Source: Strongylocentrotus purpuratus
Lineage: Eukaryota; Echinodermata; Echinoidea; Camarodonta; Strongylocentrotidae
Direction of reading: 5' to 3'
NCBI RefSeq assembly: GCF_000002235.5
Contig: NW_022145611.1
Location: 434,001-498,000 of the forward strand
DNA length: 64,000 nucleotides
Position 1 is the stretch's first letter. The number at the start of each line of letters is the position of its first letter. The notes beneath the pieces were generated by a model, which was given only the letters and a program-made list of their open reading frames with translations, was not told the DNA's origin and did no database searches. Shown in pieces: positions 1 to 10,584 of this stretch. The position numbers and the translations under genes were made by a program.

Positions 1-97
1 AATAAAGAACAGAATTTGTTAGGTGATGCATTAAGGTGTGAATAAGGCTACTGGTAAGTTGTCTTTCAACGTCTTGTTTTTAGGTTGCCCCTCTTAC

Positions 98-291
98 CTG
101 ATGTTGCGGTCAATGATCTCTTTCCTCTGACTAGCCCTACGGATCACGCTTTGCCATTGGTCACTCAGCTGGGCTAGTTTAGTATGGAACTCGTCTGGGT
201 CATCTACCTCCCCATCATGAATCATCCGTTGACCATCGCTGATGATGGAGAACAGGATCTGCTGACGGTTGAAGATGTCGGCCTCAAACAA
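98..291 (-). CDS. SYNE1-like: Nesprin exon, most C-terminal in window
   Basis: Minus strand, acceptor TAG at 292-294 and donor GTAAGAG at 91-97. It starts in phase 0 with LFEADIFNRQQIL and ends in the middle of a codon (194 bp). The motif NRQQILFSIISDGQR followed by VDDPDEF and QWQSVIRRA matches human nesprin-1 closely as I recall it (SRQQILHSII.DGQR, VDDRDEF, QWQGVIRRA). This is a late spectrin repeat upstream of the KASH region. The next exon is off the left edge, so the gene is truncated by the window, not broken. Confidence 0.93.
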
Positions 292-475
292 CTACATTCA
301 AACAGATGAAATATACCATAAACTAATGCCATTATACTGTCAAGGGTAACTTAGAGAACACTGTGCCTTTTGGACACTAATCAACCAAAATGTAAGATAT
401 GTCACCAGTATGAATCACATCACAACACTGCCTGTTCTATCTTCAATAAAAATCTGCATTTTTTAATTTTTTTAA

Positions 476-972
476 TTAAAGGGCCCATGACATCGAAATA
501 CAAGTGCACTCCTGTTGGTGTGCAGTCCTGCATACATCTCATATTTTGATATGTAAACTTCTGAATTTGTTTCATAGATTTTTTAAATATTTTTTTAAAT
601 ATTTGTTTTTCAAACTTGCTAAGCTCCACCCCGAAACCTCCAGATCTCATTCCCCTTGTGACATCATCTGTCAGTCATCAATGAGCTAACTTGAGAAAGT
701 GGCATGTAACTTTGCCAAAGTTGACCACCTGTTACAATACCACAAACAATAGCAACATATAAGTTGCTATGTCAGACATGTCAGACTAAACTAATATTCT
801 AGAATAGACAATGGTTTGTAGCACACGTTCATAATAGAATTGCATGCTTCCATACATATGTACAATACATCAACATTGCCTTTGTCTTCCTGGTGATGCT
901 ACAGCATGTCTGTGATAGCAACTTGTATGGTGCTATTGTATTACATATCAAAATATGAGATGGGCCCTTTAA
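476..972. mobile_element. TTAA-flanked MITE
   Basis: Inverted ends TTAAAGGGCCCATGACATCG at 476 and ATGAGATGGGCCCTTTAA ending at 972 share a 13-bp inverted match that includes the TTAA target duplication. About 500 bp, with no coding capacity that I can see. TTAA target sites fit piggyBac- or Kolobok-type non-autonomous elements; which of the two is not decidable here. It sits in the intron between the two most C-terminal exons. Confidence 0.8.
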
Positions 973-1262
973 TGATTGACACACATAGGTACACACATCC
1001 TATGAGAGGCTTGAAATGTCAACAATATCATCTCCACTCCTTGGATTTTATTCTTACCATGGTTAAAGTGAAGACATATGTCAAATCTACCAACATTCTA
1101 CTTGCACCCTATTATGCCCCATTGATAGCCGGGTGTAGATTTATGACTCGTCAAGTACACCTGGTTAGGATTTAATCACTTTTTTTTATCCATACAGTCC
1201 TGTGACATGTCCATGAAACCATGACACCTCTACACATTTCAACCATGAAAAATCAAAATCAC

Positions 1263-1565
1263 CTCATAGACTTTCTGTTGATCCAGCAACTCATCATAGC
1301 TGCCAGCAATGTCAACAGCAAGACTTTGCTCTGTGTCTGCAAGGAACTTCATCCAAGATTTACATTTCTGGGCAAAGTTTTGCTGCTGAAGGAGCACTCC
1401 TTGAAGATTGCGGTATTTCTCTGAGAGTCTGGTATATAGTTTGTTCCACCAGTCATTGAGTGTTGCCAGATGACCTGAGTTGTGCCTGTCAAGGCTGATA
1501 CGATAACCTATCTCATTCAGGGCATTTACATGGGGTTGGTTCTCAGTGAAGTCAACAAGTAGCAA
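1263..1565 (-). CDS. SYNE1-like: Nesprin exon, spectrin-repeat rod
   Basis: Phase 0 to phase 0, 101 codons; acceptor TTTTCAG beside 1566 and donor GAG|GTGATT at 1261-1262. It includes NALNEIGYRISL, the DWWNKLYTRLSEKYRNLQ helix and FLADTEQSLAVDIAGSY, a pattern very like human nesprin-1 (NALNEIGYRLPL, FLVQTEQKLAVEISGNY, from memory). It joins directly to LFEADIF in the 98-291 exon. The donor is somewhat weak (GTGATT), but the fit to the family supports this boundary. Confidence 0.93.
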
Positions 1566-1986
1566 CTGAAAAGAAAATGAAATAACTAATCAAAATGGAT
1601 TTCCATCAAATAACTCTCATTCAATTAGCAGCCGATAAGAATTCCTCATTCATATGACAACCAACACAAACTTTTTACAGTTTAAGAAGATATGAATAAC
1701 CACTTGCAACAGGTAAAGATTCAGGATTCTCTTGCAGGGGGAGGGGCAAAAGTGTGAAAACAGTCTAAGCAAGAAAAACAAAGATTCTCATATTTCCAGC
1801 TGTGTTTTTTTGTATGTTTTAGTCTACAATCTGGCCAATCTTTTTTCTTCTCTTTCTCTTACTGTTCTGAAAATATCCCAGACTGGACTTTGCTTGGGAT
1901 ATGTGTCCCTGGGTTTGCCAATGTCAAGATACTGATCAAACATTAGTTCTGTTCTATTGAGAAAGTATCATTGACATATTATTTAC

Positions 1987-2184
1987 CTTGAGTCTGTCCA
2001 TCCTGTCCTTGATTGTATGTTCGTCTGATGATCTATTAGGTTCTTCTATGTTAAGGGTGTCCTTTACTTCTTCTAGCCAATCAAGCAATGACTTGGTCTT
2101 CTCTCGGAACTGTTTCTGATTTTGAATGTCTATTTCCTCTGCCTTGATATGTCTTTGTAGTGACTGCTGTAAGGTGTCTAGACG
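1987..2184 (-). CDS. SYNE1-like: Nesprin exon, spectrin-repeat rod
   Basis: 66 codons, phase 0 at both ends. Acceptor TTTCCCCAG at about 2185-2193, donor AAG|GTAAAT at 1981-1986. It begins RLDTLQQSLQRHIKAEE and ends TIKDRMDRLK, with LLDWLEEVKDTL as a typical conserved-Trp helix of a spectrin repeat. It continues into LLVDFTENQ in the 1263-1565 exon. Confidence 0.9.
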
Positions 2185-3404
2185 CTGGGGAAACAAACCA
2201 CATACAAGCAATATAATAAGATGCCGTGACATTTACTCCAGTCCCAATTGCTCTGGGCTTTATTTCATGGTTTTAGCTTAGGTTTAGGTTTCAGCATAGA
2301 GTATGGCCAGTAATCCAGTTAGTGTAGGAAATTTACCAGAAAAATTGCTGACAGAGCATCTGTCTACAACCTATAATAAACATGATATCAAAAATGTGTA
2401 ATTCACTGCCACTGTAAATACTACCCCTGGAGGCGTGGTCCTGTTCAACAACATTATGCTATGTTTATCCCTTATGGCACTGCAGTTTATGTTGGTAATC
2501 TAGTAAAATGTAAGGAAATTACTTTTGTTTTAAAATCTTATCCTATCATATTCTATCCTATCTATTTCAGGAGTAAATTTAGGCAAATTGTGACCTGCAG
2601 CTGAAACTGCATTTACCGTACTGCCTGATTCAAGGCATTGCAAGTAAATACAGAGTGAGCCTCTTCCACTTTACAGACAACTTTGTGTCATTTAGTTGGA
2701 ATGCACGTGATAGGTCTTTCAATCAAGGCTCAAATCAATTTTTTGACCACGGGGGCACTTCAAAAAAAAAAATATCCCATGTGAGCCTTCTCACGGGGGC
2801 TCTTTTTTTAATACATATTTTCCAATGAATTTGTACCCATGATACTCCTAAATTCGTTGCTATTCCATCATTATCATTTATTTCAGTCAGCAATTTCCCT
2901 CTTACAAATTTATAAGTACCGTAACATTGGGGTCTTACTGACTTTCACCCTGTGATGACATTTTCTCCATTTCTTCCCTTTCTGCACATCATTTCCTCCT
3001 CATCATTCAGAGCAACCTTATTCACATTCTTTATTTAGTCTTTACCATATTCTTCCACAACATCTTTGGTCTTCCTCTTCTTCTCCATATTCATTTACTG
3101 GTCGAGACTCATAATTTGCTGGTCTTTTGGAATCACCAGATTTCAGAGGATTTATGCTTTTTGCAACGAAAAACTTCTCCATGTTTCGGTCCCTGCGCGA
3201 GCGCCTCTAGCTCCAGCAGATATGGGGCTTCAGCTAGCACATCGGTACTACCGGCGCAGTATAGCCACTGCACTGCGAGCTTCCATTGTTTTTATCAGTA
3301 ATACTCACAGAGATATGGAGATGGGAGATATAGCACCATCTTCTGGCGAATAAGCGTACATTTGTTTACAATATGGCGGCCTCGAGACACCTTAACACTT
3401 TGGA

Positions 3405-3466
3405 GACGGGCTTCTACAGAAGCTGAGCGAGTTGTTAAGTCTGTGACGACGGGCTTCTACAGAAGC
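3405..3466. repeat. Two copies of a palindrome-containing 19-mer
   Basis: GACGGGCTTCTACAGAAGC occurs at 3405-3423 and again at 3448-3466, 43 bp apart, each followed by [T/C]GAG. Each contains the inverted repeat GCTTC-TACA-GAAGC, extended to GGCTTC/GAAGCC in the second copy. They lie at the end of an unusually CpG-rich island (about 3180-3470) that also has AATATGGCGGCC, close to a YY1 site. Probably part of an old mobile element; function unknown. Confidence 0.55.
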
Positions 3467-4422
3467 CGAGATGTATCCCTAATATTTTGACAAAGTTTTC
3501 CAGCTGATTATTAGCTATTATGTGCTAAAGTTCTTTGAAGTATTATTTAGATATATTCATTCATCTCATCTATTAAAAAAATAATAAAGTTATGTGGAAA
3601 AAAAATTGAGAAAAAGGTGATAACATTTCAACTTTACACTAAGTTAGTGTACAGATCGAAAAAGACCCTCGAAATACCGTACAGCTGGAGATGGACGCGT
3701 ACGCGCACATCCGTTCCATATTCTTGCCTTGATTCCAGGCTTTGGATTATTGGTTTTATTGATGAAGATAATTACATGGGGATTTTCCATCGGTGATTGG
3801 ATGATTTTCGCTGGGCAATATGAGAGGGCGTTATTTTCCTCACATTTCCATAGATGCATTGTAGTTATTCATATAATAATATTATTAGGCCTATAGTAGC
3901 CCTATTCAAAAAGACCTAGAACTATTCCTTTTAAAAAAAATGTGCGATACGCCGGGTTTCACTTGGATACAATTAACCGACCTTACTCTCAACTGTGTAA
4001 GTATAAAAGTATGCATTGATAAAAGGACTTGGTTATTCTTCTCCCCTTTAATTACCGGAACTCTGACAACACGTTTTTCATTTTATTAACTTGACCAATT
4101 TAGCGAATCATTCATGTATGGACCTCCTCTTTTATGAAAAGCTTATCACAGCTGCGTGGTCTAGACCCCACCCTAAGAGGAACAAACAAATGTAGAGAAG
4201 TAACTACTCTGGAAGATTACCATTTTGAAAGAAGAGTTTGAAAGAAGAGGAGGTAGGCCTAAACTAGGTCAATCTACATGACAATACAAACAACCACTCT
4301 AACTTATATAGGTCATGTAACCATTTTAGAGCAGGTTTGAGTAAAATATCTTGATCAACCTAAAGCCGGTCTTGGTTTGAGCGGGCATATGAAATATTCC
4401 ATTGTTATGTTCTAAACAAGGG

Positions 4423-4935
4423 AAATGCTCTTGGCGGTCTCGCCTGCATAACGCAATTCAATATGATAAACCAGAAATTCTGTGTAGAAGTTTAGTGTAC
4501 CAAAGTTAGCTCTACGATATAAAGCAAACCAAATCAAAATCGGTCGAGAAATGAAGGAGAAGAAGCCTTTTTTGCGATAAGAAGCCTTTTTTGCGATTTT
4601 GAACAAATTTGCATAAATTAGCATATATAATGAATTTCACGATTCTGTGTAGAAATTTAAATCCCCCTCCTAGCCCTATCATATGAAACAATCAGAATTA
4701 AAATCGGTTGAAAAATAACGAAGAAGAAGCATTTTGAAAATCTTGATGTTGATGCCACAACAAAGTCTAAGTTTGTTGACCTTAAATGACCTTTGACCTT
4801 AACTTAGTGACCTGAAATTCAAAGTTTCATTGAGTAAGACCTTATACTTTAAAAATTTTGATGTTGACGCCGCCGTCGCCGCCGCCGGAAAAGCGGCGCC
4901 TATGTCTCGCTTTTTGCTACGCAGGCAAGACAAAA
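4423..4935. mobile_element. Non-autonomous element with internal tandem copies and terminal hairpin
   Basis: Left end GTCTCGCCTGCATAACGC (from about 4437) is complementary to the right end GCTACGCAGGCAAGAC (about 4915-4931). Two tandem units, recognised by ATTCTGTGTAGAA and AAATCGGT[C/T]GA, occupy about 4470-4580 and 4640-4745. A perfect TGACCTTTGACCT (4787-4799) and a GCC-rich stretch (4868-4890) follow. The right terminus can fold as TGTCTCGC...GCAAGACA. The architecture matches the elements at 21657-22592 and 43925-44262. Confidence 0.6.
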
Positions 4936-5649
4936 ACTCTTCCTCTCTCTCCCCACGGATTATCACTCTTGTCTTGAGTAACTCTGGTGGTATAGCCACG
5001 AATATGAGACTTTTCCTGGGCCATTGTTGACAAAAAAATATGCAAGGCAACATAAAAACAAGTTTTCTGGCAATGAAGAAAAGCGAGTGCAAGATGAAGA
5101 AAATGTTTTTATTATCATTACGATGATTTGCACATTTAAAAGAAAGGGCATTGAGTGTAGATCATGGCATAATGTTCATCAGAATAAAGCCCATGTAAAA
5201 CAAAGGATTAGGCCTATTATTTATGGCTCGGTTGATAATCAGCCGAGCTTAGCAGACGACAATCATTGACAATAGGGGAATGAATAGAGGTATCGACCGA
5301 TCTGCGCATGCGGAGGTGCTTGCGCAATTTGTATTGTGAGTGTATTGAAAAGGAAAGACATGAAGCTTCAGCAAAATAAGACAGCAATTTCCCTCAAAAA
5401 TAACAGACCTTATTGTTTGTATTAATGAACAAAACTTTTAGTTTTAAATTTACTAAAAATCACGAAAATGACTGAATGAGGCGCAATGGGCTATGAAAGT
5501 TGAAAGCACCGCCAAATTTTCCATTACTGGGGATGTAACCGAAATCGCTCCGTCACATGGGAAACAATTGCTGTGCACGGGCTCGCTCTCACAGGGTTAG
5601 AATTTGAGTGAGAAATCCTGCACGCTAATTTTAACTTCAATAGTTCCAT

Positions 5650-5830
5650 TTCATTGATTTGATTTGATTTATTTACCAACAGTAATACAATTCATACAAT
5701 AATTTACATATACAAAAAGAGAACTATTGGTTGGTAAAAGGGGCCAGATAATAGCACATGTGTTTGCTGAGCCTAACCCCCTAAACAGCTAAACAATGTA
5801 TTACAAAGTAAATCAGTGTAGAAAAAAACA
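5650..5830 (-). mobile_element. LINE 3' end fragment (CR1/L2-like)
   Basis: TTTGATTTGATTTGATTTA at about 5655-5672 is the reverse complement of the short-repeat tail (AAATCAAATC) that ends many CR1/L2-type LINEs. The next 150 bp would be 3' untranslated sequence on the minus strand. No reading frame remains. Identification rests on the tail only. Confidence 0.45.
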
Positions 5831-5916
5831 AAAAATAATTGGTTTAAGGTTTGAAAGTTGAAACTCAATATTGTGTGAAAGTTATAACAGAAAAGATAAT
5901 CTTTATTTTATAATTC

Positions 5917-6004
5917 CACGGGGGCGATTTTTAATTTTGCAATTACCCCCGTGAGCAATCTGACGAAGGCGATTATGTAGCTCACGGGGCAAATCGCCCC
6001 CGTG
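5917..6004. repeat. Nested hairpin
   Basis: CACGGGGGCGATTT at 5917-5930 is perfectly complementary to AAATCGCCCCCGTG ending at 6004. Inside it, ACCCCCGTGAGC pairs with GCTCACGGGG. Related CACGGGGGC pieces occur at about 2745-2805. Probably a small foldback MITE. Confidence 0.65.
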
Positions 6005-6202
6005 TATTTTTAGCCTTGCTTCCAATACAAAAATACTGGAAAATAAAAGCTCACTTTCGACAAGGCAAGGTGACATCAAATATTTTTCAAAAATTTAAAT
6101 TTTAGGCCTTAACAATAAACATAATGGGCTTTTAATAGTTTTAAGGGACTTAGGATGACTGCTGATTTCATGACCCATGAACCATACATAAAAGTAACTG
6201 AC

Positions 6203-6331
6203 CTGTTGTAGTACTTTGGTTCTTGAAGTGATGTTACTAGATGTACTTGAGTCCATATATCTGATGAGTTGACTGACTAGAGATCCTAGGCCAGCTGCTA
6301 CAGGGTAAGCATCAACATCAACAAGGATCTC
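6203..6331 (-). CDS. SYNE1-like: Nesprin exon, short
   Basis: 43 codons, phase 0 at both ends; acceptor TTTTTACAG and donor CAG|GTCAGT. It begins EILVDVDAYPVAAGLGSL and ends SRTKVLQQ, leading into RLDTLQQ of the next exon. Rich in small residues at the start, so it may be a linker between repeats. Confidence 0.88.
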
Positions 6332-6841
6332 CTGTAAAAAGAAATAAAGAAAGCCTATCTTAGCACAAGCATTCACAATTAATTACCATTTTGAATCGCC
6401 TGTTCATAATACTCATAATAACGATGCCTTTTGCTACCTAAGGAACCAGGGATCATGATTACATGTGTCCCATGACAACATCGTTAATCTAACTATCCTA
6501 ATACAATCCTGAAGCAAGTTGCACAAGAAGCCTCCACATATGATACTAAGAACCAATTAGTAAAAAGAGATAAATCAGTTAAAGCCCATCTATAAAGTGT
6601 TGGGAGCACAAAATTTGCTAAATATTTTTATGGCAAAATATCACATAAATTGTGTATTGAAGTGAAAGAGGATGTCGTCTTATAAAACTCAATTCAGCAA
6701 GGATTTTCAAAAAAATGTGTTTGAAGACAAATATTGATGAAAGAATACAAATGGGTTTTGTGTTGTACGCAGAAAACCTAAATTTTGTATTCTTTCAAAT
6801 TTGTTGGGCTCTTTGGAAAGGCTTTAAAGAGACTAACATAC

Positions 6842-7091
6842 CTGACATTTTTTACATCTATTAATCCTTTCTTGCTCCATCTCTTCCTCTGTTGCTCCTT
6901 CTACTTTCTCCATACCAACCAATACCTTCTCATCTTCTCTGGCTCCTTGTATACACAACTTGCTCAATGTCTCCTTGTCTTCAAGGAACTGCTCGTTCTC
7001 ACTATGTTTGTCTTCAAACTGTTGCCATAGCAACATAGCCTTCTCAAATAAATTGATGTTGGACCTGAGCTCATCTTCTGCTTTGCTCCAC
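6842..7091 (-). CDS. SYNE1-like: Nesprin exon, coiled rod
   Basis: 250 bp, starting with the last base of a split Arg codon (AG|G) and ending in phase 0; donor CAG|GTATGT at 6836-6841. It begins WSKAEDELRSNINLFEKAM and runs through a strongly acidic helix (EKVEGATEEEMEQERINRC) to KKCQ. It is the only exon in the window that begins in the middle of a codon, and it matches the odd phase left by the 7705-7838 exon, which supports both boundaries. Confidence 0.9.
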
Positions 7092-7152
7092 CTATTAACA
7101 ACCAATGAAAAGTGAGGAAGTTACGATAACATCCCATTAGTCTTGTTAGAAG

Positions 7153-7190
7153 TAGTCCCCCCCCAAAAAAAAAAAAAAAAAAAAAAAAAC
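7153..7190. repeat. C/A homopolymer tract
   Basis: A run of C (about 7157-7164) followed by about 25 A, within 65 bp of the acceptor side of the 6842-7091 exon. Probably an old poly-A insertion tail or slippage tract. Confidence 0.6.
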
Positions 7191-7409
7191 AACAACATTC
7201 AATTACATAAATTCTGGGTAAATAGTGTAAATAAAATATCTCTATCATGTCTAATACATATATTTCTTTAAATCCACATCATAATTAATATCCCTACTAC
7301 TGCAGCTTGGCAACTGTGAATGGAGTAGGTGTAATCTGCACCAAGAGTAATTCAATATCATATGATTGCAAGCGTTAATTAAGAACAAAAATTGAGTTGC
7401 ATATAAAGC

Positions 7410-7665
7410 ATTCTTGGAGGTGTTGTGGTCTAGTGGATAAGTTATCAGACTGTAAATCATAGCCCTGACATCCTTTGGCAAGGCATTGATGTACATTTGG
7501 CACATTCGACCAAAGTAAATAGGTACCTGGCTGGAATTTAATTCCTTGAAATGCTAGAGCGCCATAATGGTAACCATGCTACAAATAATTATGGAGTACC
7601 AGGAGTGTGCAAGTCTGACAGACATGAGTGCTATACAAGAACCCACTATCATTATTATTATCATA
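7410..7665 (+). mobile_element. tRNA-derived SINE, degenerate
   Basis: The head TGTTGTGGTCTAGTGGATA (about 7429-7447) resembles a tRNA A box, followed by a central CCTTTGGCAAGGCAT and a 3' part ending GACAGACATGAG...CCCACTATCATTATTATT. The 3' part is shared with 62995-63200, which confirms a repeated family with an (ATT)n tail. The B box is not recognisable. It ends about 40 bp from the donor of the 7705-7838 exon. Confidence 0.65.
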
Positions 7666-7704
7666 ATGAACTGCACAAGGCAAAACTGTCACAGAGGAAG
7701 GTAC

Positions 7705-7838
7705 CTGGATGAAAGGTTCTGGACTGTTTTGTCGAGGTCCTCACTGATTTCTGGAATGCATGTCTTCTGTAACCGGTCACCTAGCTTACATAGAGTGTTG
7801 AGCTGACTGATGCTGGATTTCAACTCAGCTTGTACTTC
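7705..7838 (-). CDS. SYNE1-like: Nesprin exon lacking any Met
   Basis: 134 bp; acceptor AATTTTATAG beside 7839 and donor CCAG|GTACC at 7700-7704. The reading starts EVQAELKSSISQLNTLCKL and ends VQNLSS plus two bases AG. Those two bases join the first G of the 6842-7091 exon to make Arg, then WSKAEDE. It has no internal stop in this frame, ties phase to both neighbours and is helical. There is no ATG, so a simple start-codon scan misses it. Confidence 0.85.
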
Positions 7839-8443
7839 CTATAAAATTAAAAGAAATTAAGAAGATTTTATTAAAGAGCTTTTGTTAAAACATTGTGCTA
7901 ATACAGACATTTAAACATTCAAATGTACCTAAACATTACTCAACAATTCTGTACAATGATGTATATTATATTTACATATTATTATGAGATGAGACATGGC
8001 TGTGTTGTACAAGATGTACAAACGTGTCTAGTATCAATTTTTCTTTCATTTCATCCAAAACTGAAAATTGTCTTGAGATGAATGCTGTTTAAGCTGCCAC
8101 CATGATAAAATGACCAAATTGCAGTTTAAAAAAAATATTGGTTATGTAACTAGAGAGAGGAAAATGTTAGTCAAGGGTCTGAGCGGAACTGCCATACTGT
8201 TCAATCACTGTAATGTTGATTTGAAGACCTCTTTCGTTTGTGTCTCCTTAGATCAAGATTAATGTATCTTGATCTTCGGAGTAGTTGCTACAACTGGCCG
8301 TGTCAGACACGTTGCCCCGGGGCGCGAGATAGGACTCTTGTAGCGTGCCCCCATTTAAAACAATTATACAATAACAGTTAACATTACATTTAATTAATAG
8401 TATGAAACTATTAAAATTACTCTCATGTTATGGGAAAAAATAT

Positions 8444-8470
8444 CATATATATATATATATATATATATTA
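8444..8470. repeat. (AT)n microsatellite
   Basis: About 26 bp of uninterrupted AT dinucleotides inside the large intron. Confidence 0.85.
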
Positions 8471-8881
8471 TGAATCAATTGATTTGGTCGATCCAGTTCG
8501 ATGGCACAAACACGGTACTACTGGAGATAGATCCTAATAATTACAGAGCTTGGTCTTGTTGCTCTATTCGCCAGCAGTTTGAGGATATGGAATCCCGCGG
8601 CACATTACTCACAAGAGATCTAACAAGCCAAGCTTATACAAAGCCTATAAAAAGTAATGTTGTGCATGTACCACCCATCCGATCGATCAAAAACTCAGAA
8701 CTCATAACTGAATTTTTTTAAAAGAAGAAAAAAAATGAAGACAAAAAAAAAAAGAAGAAAGAAGAAAAAAAGAAAATTTCATAGTTGCGATAAATATCTA
8801 TAAAGATTTATCAAGCCCAAAAATAAATAATATCATGTTCAAGGAAAGGATATATACACTTTGTATTCTTCTTTCGTGTCC

Positions 8882-9079
8882 TCAAATGCTCTGCCAGGCC
8901 TTGGCATACTGAAGAGCCTTCTCATTTGCTGCCACCAGGTCTTCCAGGCAGCATTGGTGAATTAGGAGTGGACATCTTAATAAGTGTGACATGGATTGCA
9001 CGGATGTTCCACACTCGCAGTTGGTGTCTGTGTCGTCGGTATATCCCCATTTATGCATGTTGTATTTACATCGCCCCAA
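8882..9079 (-). pseudogene. LINE C-terminal zinc-binding piece
   Basis: Minus-strand piece starting GRCKYNMHKWGYTDD and containing CECGTSVQSMSHLLRCP, a CxC...H...C arrangement typical of the C-terminus of jockey-group polymerases. It is out of frame with the RT piece upstream (9267-9632), so it is a remnant. Confidence 0.75.
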
Positions 9080-9266
9080 CCCTGTGCGAAGCCTATTGAG
9101 GGACTTCCACGTCTTCCAATCACAGGCCAGGAGGCAGCTGTTCCTTGGTCAGGATTGGTAGCTTTTCATGGTGGTGGTTTTCACAACGTTTCTCTTCCCA
9201 CAAGATCACTCTGGTTGAATGAGGAGGTTGTGACAGTGGCTGGACTGTATGAAGAAAGCTTTTCCT

Positions 9267-10572
9267 TCACTTCAGGCGGGTAGGGGCTGGTTGATGCGAG
9301 TAAAGGGGATGGCGGGTGTCCTCAACTTGTCTGCTGCATTCAGTCCTACTTGCAACTGTTCTGCGGACATCGGATGGAGCAATTTCGGCCAGGGAGTGCA
9401 AGCTGTCCACATTCGTGGGCTTGAGGCAGCCAGTGATGCATCTGCAGCTGTCGTTGAGTGCTGCATCAACTTTCTTTGTATGGGATGATCTTCCCCATAC
9501 AGGGCAGGCATATTCTGCTGCAGAGTAATGCAACGCAAGAGCAGTTGACCTCAGCGTGGAGGAATTGGCACCCCAAGACGAGTTTGCCAGTTTCCGTAGG
9601 AGGTTGTTCCTTGTCCCAACTTTACCCTTCACCTTTTGAACATGCTGTTTCTATGAAAGGGTTCGGTCAAGAGTGATTCCAAGGTAGACAGGGTGATCGC
9701 AGTGTTTCAATGAGACATCGTTCCATTTCAGGGACAGCTTCCTCCCAGCATTGTGGTTGCGGAGATGGAACAAGCTAACCTGGGTCTTGGCAGGGTTAGC
9801 CTTCAGATGGTTGTTGTTGTAGTCTGTCAGGTTGTCTAGGGCTGATGAAAGAGTGGCTTCTATCTTGTCTATGTGGGAATTCTGGGCTGCTATGCCAAGG
9901 TCATCAGCATAGATGAAGCTTCTTGTCCCTGGGTACACTGGCTGGTCGTTGGTGTAAACATTAAATAGGACAGGAGCAAGTACGCTGCCCTGAGGTAGAC
10001 CATTCTTTTGTTTCCTCCCTCTGCTGCGCTTCCCGTTGAGCTCAACATAAAAGCGTCTATTTTCCAGGAGCATTTGGATAAGCTTAGTCAGATGGGAGTC
10101 CTTTGTCATGGTATAGAGCTTGTCTAGAAGTATATGGTGGTTCACAGTGTCATAGGCAGCTGTCAGGTCGACGAACACAACTCCAGTCGGTTCATTCTTC
10201 TCGAAACCGCACTTGGCCAGTGCACGATCTTCCAGGCCGGAAACCTGCTTGCTCTGGTATCAGGTGTTGTTCTGTGACTGGCCCCAGTCTGTTCAGGATG
10301 AGGCGCTCAAAGAGCTTAAAGAGGTGGCACAACAAAGAGATTGGTCTGTATCTCTTTGCTTCATTAGGGTCTTTCCCTGGCTTGAGGATAGCAATCACAC
10401 GGGCTTTCCGCCAGATTTTAGGAAGCTGGGAGAGGGTTATGCAGTTATTGTACAGAGAGAGCAGCCACTCCCGTGTATTGTGCCCAAAATGTTTGATCTG
10501 TTCTGTACGTATGTCATCAAGACCAGCTGCCTTGCCATTCTTAAGGGAGTCGATAGCCTTCTGGAGTTCCAA
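9267..10572 (-). pseudogene. LINE reverse transcriptase, broken
   Basis: Three adjacent minus-strand pieces form one RT. 10192-10572 has KAAGLDDI, YRPISLL and AGFRPGRSCTGQV. 9651-10178 has the motif-A aspartate in FVDLTAAYD, GLPQGSVLAPVLFNVY and the catalytic YADD (about 9901-9912). 9267-9632 has the thumb region, NLLRKLANSSWG. After TLDRTLS a TAG (near 9651) interrupts what should read straight on into KQHVQKVKGKVG. Between GQV and the motif-A block the frame shifts, and a few expected residues are missing. Confidence 0.88.
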
Positions 10573-10584
10573 GTACCAGGTAGA

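Larger units (their letters stand above)
2185..6202. other. SYNE1-like: Intron of nesprin gene (4 kb)
   Basis: No exon seen. It holds a CACGGGGGC-rich fragment (2745-2805), a CpG-rich stretch with two palindromic repeats (about 3180-3470), a transposon-like element (about 4423-4935), an old LINE tail (about 5650-5830) and a nested hairpin (5917-6004). These are annotated separately; the remainder is AT-rich and unremarkable. Confidence 0.75.
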
